NCBI GenBank assembly: GCA_030645955.1
Contig: JAUSMR010000101.1
Span: 1-46,109 of the forward strand
Source of the DNA: Gallionella sp.
GTDB lineage: Bacteria > Pseudomonadota > Gammaproteobacteria > Burkholderiales > Gallionellaceae
DNA length: 46,109 nucleotides
Direction: 5' to 3'
Shown one piece after another: positions 40,976-46,109 of the stretch. The position numbers and the translations under genes were made by a program. The notes below the pieces were generated by a model. That model had not been told where the DNA came from, did no database searches, and saw only the letters and a program-made list of their open reading frames with translations. Positions within the stretch are counted from its first letter, which is position 1. Each line of letters opens with the position of its first letter.

Positions 40976-40993
40976 AGTAACCGAATACTTACT
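40976..40993. promoter_or_regulatory. Putative TetR-family operator
   Basis: Palindrome AGTAA-N8-TTACT immediately after the -10 box and across the expected transcription start, a position suited to repression. The operon itself encodes a TetR-type regulator (44294-44917), the likely ligand-responsive repressor. No second copy was found. Confidence 0.4.
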
Positions 40994-41003
40994 TGCATTG
41001 CTT

Positions 41004-42185
41004 ATGGACGGGCTTATGACAAAACTTAGACTCAAGCTGATTTTATTGGCGACTCTTCTGATTTCCATCTTTGCGCTGGTGGTTCTTACCCAGGGGCCGT
41101 TGGCGCCAATCAAGGTGACTACCGAGAAAATCCAGACAGGAAGCCTTGCTTCCGAGGTGTTTGGCGTTGGGATCACCGAGGCCCGGCATACTTATAACGT
41201 TTCTTCCACGATGACCGGGCGGGTTGGCAGCATGCTGGTCGATCAGGGCGATTATGTGAAAGCCGGACAAGTTGTTGCCAGGCTGGACCCGATTGATCTC
41301 AATGAACGGCTCACCAGCAGCCGGTTGATGGCGGAGCGCTCGTCCAACTCGATCAGGATGGCCGAGGCCCAGCTGGCGCAGGCGCAAAGCCAGGAAAAGA
41401 CGGTATCGTCGACATATAAACGATTTGTCGATCTGCATGCGAAGGGCTATGTCAGCCAGGAATTGCTGGATGCCAAGCTGAACGAAAAAAATGCTGCACA
41501 AGCCGCGCTGGATGCCGCTAGCGCTTCTTTGGCGGCTGTTAAACATGACCGGGAAAAGGCGCAGTCGGATGCATCGGGCGTAGCCAAGCTGCGCGATCAA
41601 ACCCTGCTGTTCAGCCCGGTGAGCGGCATCGTCACGGCAAGAATGGTTGAACAGGGCGTGACGGTTGTCCCGGGGCAGACGGTGCTGCAAGTGGTCGATC
41701 CGGGCGACATCTGGATCAGAACCCGTATCGACCAGAAGCAGGCGGGTTCAGTCCGTGCTGGCCAGTTGGCGAGCATCGTGCTGCGCTCGCAGCCACAGAC
41801 TGCCGTTGCAGGCGCGGTCAAACGGGTCGACATGATCAGCGATGCGATTACCGAGGAACGTATCGTGAATGTTTCTCTTGCCGCACCGGAATCGAATATC
41901 AGCCTGGGCGAATACGCCGAAGTCACCATCAAGCTCCCCGGTCTGGCAAATATCCGTTCGATACCCACTGCGGCCGTGAAACAGATCAACCGGCAAAAAG
42001 GCGTATGGGTGCTGCTTAATAATCGCGCCAAATTCAAAGCCATCAAAACCGGCATTGCAACACTGGATGGACGAACACAGGTTGTAGATGGGCTGAGCGA
42101 TGACGATGAGGTGATTGTCTACAGCCAGAAGGCGATGAAAGACGACCTCAAGTTGAAGGTAGTTCCGGAAATCGTGAAAAGCTGA
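41004..42185 (+). CDS. ABC-exporter membrane-fusion (periplasmic adaptor) protein
   Basis: About 393 aa, anchored by one N-terminal membrane segment (LKLILLATLLISIFALVVL). A split biotinyl-lipoyl-like domain (MTGRVGSMLVDQGDYVKAGQ and LFSPVSGIVTARMVEQGVTV) flanks an alpha-helical hairpin (about residues 95-195), followed by a beta-barrel (GEYAEVTIKLPG). It would bridge the FtsX-type permease and the TolC-like outer-membrane channel of this operon. Start 41004 (MDGLMTKL) or 41016 (MTKL); neither has a clear ribosome site. Confidence 0.87.
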   Translation: MDGLMTKLRLKLILLATLLISIFALVVLTQGPLAPIKVTTEKIQTGSLASEVFGVGITEARHTYNVSSTMTGRVGSMLVDQGDYVKAGQVVARLDPIDLNERLTSSRLMAERSSNSIRMAEAQLAQAQSQEKTVSSTYKRFVDLHAKGYVSQELLDAKLNEKNAAQAALDAASASLAAVKHDREKAQSDASGVAKLRDQTLLFSPVSGIVTARMVEQGVTVVPGQTVLQVVDPGDIWIRTRIDQKQAGSVRAGQLASIVLRSQPQTAVAGAVKRVDMISDAITEERIVNVSLAAPESNISLGEYAEVTIKLPGLANIRSIPTAAVKQINRQKGVWVLLNNRAKFKAIKTGIATLDGRTQVVDGLSDDDEVIVYSQKAMKDDLKLKVVPEIVKS

Positions 42186-42235
42186 CCATGGGTAATTCCA
42201 ATGATCCAAGAAAACCCAATAGAACCAAGGTGCAT

Positions 42236-42301
42236 TGTAGGAGCGCAATTTATTGCGCGATAGCTTGCACACATAATCGCCCGATGAATCGGGCTCCTAC
42301 A
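42236..42301. repeat. GTAGG-ended palindromic element inside the efflux operon
   Basis: TGTAGGAGC at the left pairs with GCTCCTACA at the right. Two inner hairpins are GCGCAATTTATTGCGC and GCCCGATGAATCGGGC. It lies in the 180-nt gap between the adaptor and permease genes and could affect transcript stability between them. Confidence 0.85.
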
Positions 42302-42365
42302 TTGAATCTACAAGCTTTACAGGCGTAATGAACATTATTGAATTATTTCTAATGGATTATTTTGG

Positions 42366-43559
42366 ATGATAAATCTCGCAAGCCGCGACATCCTGCATGG
42401 ATGGGGAAAGTTTGTCTTTACCGGCATAGGGCTTGGGCTGCTGATCGGCGTCACGCTGACGATGGCCGGCGTGTACCGCGGCATGGTGGACGATGGCAAG
42501 GCGCTGATCGAAAACGCCGGAGCGGATCTATGGGTGGTCCAGCAAGACACGCTCGGCCCTTATGCCGAGCCATCCAGCATTCGCGATGACGTGATACATG
42601 ACATCCGGGGCCAGGAGGGTGTCATGGAAGCGGGCAACGTGGCGTATCTGACGATGCAGGTCAAGCAAGGCGCCAAAGATGTGCGCGTCATGCTGGTGGG
42701 CATCGAGCCGGGCAAGCCGGGCGAACCGGCCTACCTGGTGGCTGGCCGCCCGATCACGCGCACACATTACGAAGCGCTGGCCGACATCAAGGCCGGACTG
42801 GCAATTGGCGAGCGCATCCAGATTCGCCGCCACCAGTACACCGTCGTCGGGCTGACGCAGCGCATGGTCTCGTCAAGCGGCGATCCGATGGTGTTCGTGC
42901 CGATCAAGGATGCCCAGGAAGTGCAATTCCTGAAAGACAATAATGCGCTGCTGAATGAGCGCGCGCGGACGTCAGCGAACCCGGCCTTTAACCGCCCCGG
43001 CGTGCCTGGCTTGCTGGAAGCCGTTCTGGCAAGCCAGGCCACGAGTCATATGGTCAATGCCGTGCTGGTGCGCATCAAACCCGGTCATGACGCTCAGGAA
43101 ATCGCGAAACAAATCCGCCGCTGGCAGCATTTGCAGGCGTATACCAAAGACCAGATGGAAGAAATTCTGGTCGCCAAATTGATTGCGACTTCGGCCAAAC
43201 AGATTTTCATGTTTCTGGTGATTCTTTCCATCGTCAGCGCGGCTATCGTGGCCTTTATCATCTTCACGATGACGATGAACAAGATACGAGAAATCGCCGT
43301 GCTCAAGCTGGTGGGAGCAGGCAATAAAACGATCAGCGGCATGATATTGCAACAGGCGCTCGGTTTGGGGCTGATCGGTTTTGTGGTCGGCAAGACAGCG
43401 GCGACCTTGTGGGCACCTTTGTTCCCAAGATATGTATTGCTGATCCCCGGTGACGCGATCCGGGGATTTCTTCTGGTGATGCTGATCTGCTCCCTGGCGA
43501 GCATTTTCGCGATCCGGGCGGCCTTGCGGATCGATCCGGCTACTGCGATTGGAGGATGA
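42366..43559 (+). CDS. FtsX/MacB-type ABC exporter permease
   Basis: A 397-aa inner-membrane protein: one N-terminal membrane segment (FTGIGLGLLIGVTLTMAGVY), a large periplasmic domain (about 40-270) and three C-terminal membrane segments (FMFLVILSIVSAAIVAFIIF, IRGFLLVMLICSLASIFAIR) with EIAVLKLVGAGNKTI between them, ending RIDPATAIGG. The layout is that of MacB/DevC-type exporters, where the ATPase is a separate protein. ATG 42366 has only a weak GGATT upstream. Confidence 0.88.
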   Translation: MINLASRDILHGWGKFVFTGIGLGLLIGVTLTMAGVYRGMVDDGKALIENAGADLWVVQQDTLGPYAEPSSIRDDVIHDIRGQEGVMEAGNVAYLTMQVKQGAKDVRVMLVGIEPGKPGEPAYLVAGRPITRTHYEALADIKAGLAIGERIQIRRHQYTVVGLTQRMVSSSGDPMVFVPIKDAQEVQFLKDNNALLNERARTSANPAFNRPGVPGLLEAVLASQATSHMVNAVLVRIKPGHDAQEIAKQIRRWQHLQAYTKDQMEEILVAKLIATSAKQIFMFLVILSIVSAAIVAFIIFTMTMNKIREIAVLKLVGAGNKTISGMILQQALGLGLIGFVVGKTAATLWAPLFPRYVLLIPGDAIRGFLLVMLICSLASIFAIRAALRIDPATAIGG

Positions 43560-43561
43560 TA

Positions 43562-44269
43562 ATGGGCGAACCGGCAATACATATCGAGAACCTGAAGAAA
43601 CGCTATGGCGAGGGCGATACCGCTGTCGATGCGCTGAAGGGCGTGGACATGACTATCTGGCCGGGTGAGGTGGTCGGGTTGGTCGGGCCGAGCGGATCGG
43701 GCAAAAGCACATTGCTGAAATGCCTGGGCGCGGTGATCGAGCCGACGGCGGGAAAGATGCAGCTCGCCGGGCAAACGATTTACGACCATAAATGGAAAAT
43801 CGACGACCTGCGCACGCTGAGGCGTGATCGTATCGGTTTTGTTTTTCAGGCCCCCTATCTGATCCCGTTTCTGGATGTGACCGACAACATTGCCCTGTTG
43901 CCGATGCTGGCTGGGGTCCCGAACGGGCAAGCGCGAAGCCGCGCGAAGGAATTGCTCGATGCGCTTGATGTCGGCCACCGCTCCAAGGCGCAGATTTCGG
44001 AGCTCTCCGGCGGCGAACAGCAACGCGTGTCGATTGCGCGCGCATTGGCCAATCACCCGCCGGTCATCCTCGCCGACGAGCCAACGGCGCCGTTGGACAG
44101 CGAACGCGCATTGACTGTGGTACGCATCCTGAATCAGATGGCCAAGCAATACCGGACCGCGATTATCGTCGTGACGCATGATGAAAAGATCATCCCGACC
44201 TTCAAACGCGTTTACCATATCCGCGACGGGCGTACTTATGAGGAAGCGGGAGAAGGCCGTGAAGCCTGA
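43562..44269 (+). CDS. ABC exporter ATPase (LolD/MacB/DevA-type)
   Basis: A 235-aa cytoplasmic ATPase: Walker A GPSGSGKST, Q-loop FVFQAPYL, signature LSGGEQQRVSIARAL, Walker B VILADEPTA and switch His VVTHDEKI. The usual TGNLDS after Walker B reads TAPLDS, a mild departure. Two ATGs are possible; GGAGG at 43551-43555 abuts the first (43556) and is correctly spaced for 43562. The permease stop TGA overlaps this region, so translation is coupled. Confidence 0.9.
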   Translation: MGEPAIHIENLKKRYGEGDTAVDALKGVDMTIWPGEVVGLVGPSGSGKSTLLKCLGAVIEPTAGKMQLAGQTIYDHKWKIDDLRTLRRDRIGFVFQAPYLIPFLDVTDNIALLPMLAGVPNGQARSRAKELLDALDVGHRSKAQISELSGGEQQRVSIARALANHPPVILADEPTAPLDSERALTVVRILNQMAKQYRTAIIVVTHDEKIIPTFKRVYHIRDGRTYEEAGEGREA

Positions 44270-44293
44270 CGGAAAATTATCGGGAGAAAAGTC

Positions 44294-44917
44294 ATGAACC
44301 AGGAAGCAGTCAAACGTCGTTTGCCTACGGAAGAAAGACAAAACGAAATTATCCGTGTCGCCGTGGATCTGGCCGCAGAAAAAGGCGTGGACAACGTCAC
44401 CACCCAGAATATGGCGGATGCCATGAAAGTAACACAGGGCGCCATCTTCAAGCATTTCACGACCAAGGACGACATCTGGGTTGCGGTCATGCATTGGATA
44501 CGCGAGCAGCTTATGAAAGTGCTGGAAAAAGCCGCGTCAGAGGCTGACAATCCTGTCGATGCGATTGAACGCATGTTCTTTGCGCACATCGCCTTCATCA
44601 GCAAACACCCGGCGATTCCGAGACTGCTGTTCTCCGAGTTGCTGCACAAAAAAAACAGCAAACTCCGCGACCTGATACAGGGAATCATCTCCGGCTATGA
44701 AACCAAGATTGCCGGGTTGCTCGATGCCGCAAAAGCGCAATCCCTGGTGCCACCCGGCCTGGACAGCAATAGTGCCGCCGTGCTTTACATCGGCATGATC
44801 CAGGGACTGGTCATGCAGGTTTCAATTTTTGGCGGAAAGCGCTCGTTGCTGGATGAGGCTAGAAAAACTTTCCCCATTTATCTGCACGGCATAAAGAAAC
44901 GTTGCTCTGAAGTTTAA
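44294..44917 (+). CDS. TetR family transcriptional regulator
   Basis: A 207-aa protein with an N-terminal helix-turn-helix (RQNEIIRVAVDLAAEKGVDN, then TTQNMADAMKVTQGAIFKHF and KDDIW) and a helical ligand-binding region. Encoded inside the efflux operon, 24 nt after the ATPase, with GGAG upstream; it probably represses the operon in response to an exported compound. The likely operator is the AGTAA-N8-TTACT site at 40976. Confidence 0.9.
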   Translation: MNQEAVKRRLPTEERQNEIIRVAVDLAAEKGVDNVTTQNMADAMKVTQGAIFKHFTTKDDIWVAVMHWIREQLMKVLEKAASEADNPVDAIERMFFAHIAFISKHPAIPRLLFSELLHKKNSKLRDLIQGIISGYETKIAGLLDAAKAQSLVPPGLDSNSAAVLYIGMIQGLVMQVSIFGGKRSLLDEARKTFPIYLHGIKKRCSEV

Positions 44918-44946
44918 TTATTATTCAGCCAAAGAAAGAAATAGAC

Positions 44947-46109
44947 ATGAAAAAGATGCCGTATGCTTTGCTGCTTGCACTGGTTATCCCCGGTGCGGTT
45001 AACGCTGCCGACCTGCTGGAAACTTTCCGCGCCGCACAGGCGAACGACCCGGTATTTGCCGCCGCACGCGCTAATCTGCACGCCGGGCAGGAAAAGCTGC
45101 CGCAGGGCCGTTCTGCGTTGCTGCCGTCGGTCAATCTCAGCGCCAACACCACCTTTAACGACAGCACCGTGCAGTATCGCGGCACGACTTTTTTGCCCGG
45201 CGGGAGCAACCGCTACAACAGCAACGGCTACGGTGTGAACCTGGTGCAGCCGTTATTCCGCCAGCAAAACTGGTTGGCTTACAGCGCATCCGGATTGCAG
45301 GTCGCGCAGGCCGAGGCGCAATTCAGGATTGCCGAACAGGATCTGATGTTGCGCGTCGCGCAGGCCTATTTCGATGTGCTGATCGCGCAAGACAGCGTGC
45401 AGCTTGTAGAGGCGCAGAAGACCGCGATCTCCGAACAGCTCGAACAGGCGAGGCGCAATTTCGAAGTCGGCAGCGCCACGATCACCGACACGCTTGAGGC
45501 ACAGGCCCGCCATGATCTGACCGGCGCGCAGGAAATTGCCGCGCGGAACAATCTTGAAATCAAGCGCAGCGCGCTACAGCAACTGATAAATGCCGTCCCG
45601 CAGGACCTCAAGCCGCTCGGCAATGCATTCAGGCTGGAAGCCCCGCAACCTACCGACATGGAGCAATGGGTGACCAATGCCCAGTTGAACAGTTTGCAGC
45701 TGGCCATCGCGCAGGCGGGCGCCGAGATTGCCGGGAAGGAAGTGGCGCGCAATCGCGGCGGGCATTACCCGACTGTGGATATCGTGGCGAATTATTCCAA
45801 AAGCGCAGCCACTGGCGGCAGTTTCGGCGTGGGCAGCGATAGCACCAACAAGAGCATCGGCGTGCAATTGAATATGCCGCTGTTCCAGGGTGGCGGTGTC
45901 AATTCCAGATGGCGCGAGGCGGAGGCCAACCGTGAGCGCGCCGAACAGGAACTGGAAAACACCCGCCGCAACGTCGCGCAGCAAACTCGTCAGGCCTATC
46001 TTGGTGTGGTCAGCGGCATCGCCCAGGTCAGGGCGCTGCAACAGGCCCTCGCCTCCAGCGAAAGCGTCCTGGAAGCCAGCAAACTGGGACAGGAAGTCGG
46101 CGTGCGCAC
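44947..46109 (+). CDS. TolC family outer-membrane channel protein (partial)
   Basis: The first 387 residues of a TolC-like protein; the gene continues past the window. Signal peptide MKKMPYALLLALVIPGAVNA, then LLETFRAAQANDPVFAAARA, a typical TolC start. Further markers are GVNLVQPLFRQQNWLAYS, AYFDVLIAQDSVQLVEAQK, NFEVGSATITDTLEAQAR and the second-repeat YPTVDIVANY and GVQLNMPLFQGG. With the adaptor and ABC pair it makes a complete tripartite exporter. ATG 44947 is preceded by AAAGAAAG. Confidence 0.9.
   Translation, partial: MKKMPYALLLALVIPGAVNAADLLETFRAAQANDPVFAAARANLHAGQEKLPQGRSALLPSVNLSANTTFNDSTVQYRGTTFLPGGSNRYNSNGYGVNLVQPLFRQQNWLAYSASGLQVAQAEAQFRIAEQDLMLRVAQAYFDVLIAQDSVQLVEAQKTAISEQLEQARRNFEVGSATITDTLEAQARHDLTGAQEIAARNNLEIKRSALQQLINAVPQDLKPLGNAFRLEAPQPTDMEQWVTNAQLNSLQLAIAQAGAEIAGKEVARNRGGHYPTVDIVANYSKSAATGGSFGVGSDSTNKSIGVQLNMPLFQGGGVNSRWREAEANRERAEQELENTRRNVAQQTRQAYLGVVSGIAQVRALQQALASSESVLEASKLGQEVGVR

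Overview
The window looks like chromosomal DNA of a moderately GC-rich betaproteobacterium. The gene set and order (APS-reductase sulfur cluster under a CysB-type regulator, pilC-pilD-coaE-zapD-yacG next to a MutT-ThiE fusion, zapA followed by 6S RNA) and the dense load of small palindromic repeats suggest Nitrosomonadales, perhaps near Gallionellaceae. That placement is inference; no marker gene was compared.

Layout: (1) 1-4.7 kb, leftward assimilatory sulfate-reduction operon (TSUP permease, cysI, cysH) divergent from a cysB-like LysR gene. (2) 4.9-7.7 kb, a lone modA, then an AT-rich island with an HNH-like/DEDDh exonuclease fusion gene between inverted copies of a 200-270 bp repeat. (3) 7.7-15 kb, mutT-thiE fusion, then a leftward run yacG, zapD, coaE, pilD, pilC, a CorC-like gene and lgt. 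(4) 15-18.7 kb, ilvD, a hexose-6-phosphate mutarotase, a decayed cytochrome c and an intact one. (5) 18.8-24.3 kb, a complete branched-chain amino-acid-type ABC uptake operon (livKHMGF) ending in a phospholipase-A2-like lipoprotein gene. (6) 24.6-30.7 kb, an accessory stretch: three VOC genes, a broken livF copy, a degenerate hemerythrin, an Ig/NHL-repeat lipoprotein and LPP20-like paralogs. (7) 30.8-35.3 kb, relA, a TSUP transporter, an EVE-domain gene, 6S RNA, zapA and a ZapB-like gene. (8) 35.4-40.6 kb, cobalamin riboswitch and btuB-type receptor, a HAD phosphatase, a DJ-1 protein and a repeat-rich lipoprotein. (9) 40.9-46.1 kb, an export operon: membrane-fusion protein, FtsX-type permease, ATPase, TetR regulator and a TolC-like protein that runs off the window.

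Two themes run through the window. Short palindromic elements have been captured into genes: livF N-terminus, coaE 5' end, lgt C-terminus, the mutT-thiE linker, an insertion inside the relA synthetase domain, and the stop codons of cysH and livG. Partial gene copies also recur: the 3' ends of ilvD and livF, an LPP20-like gene, and a decayed cytochrome c. The strongest candidate for an undescribed activity is the HNH-exonuclease island at about 5.85-7.65 kb. No tRNA, rRNA, CRISPR array or complete insertion sequence was seen.
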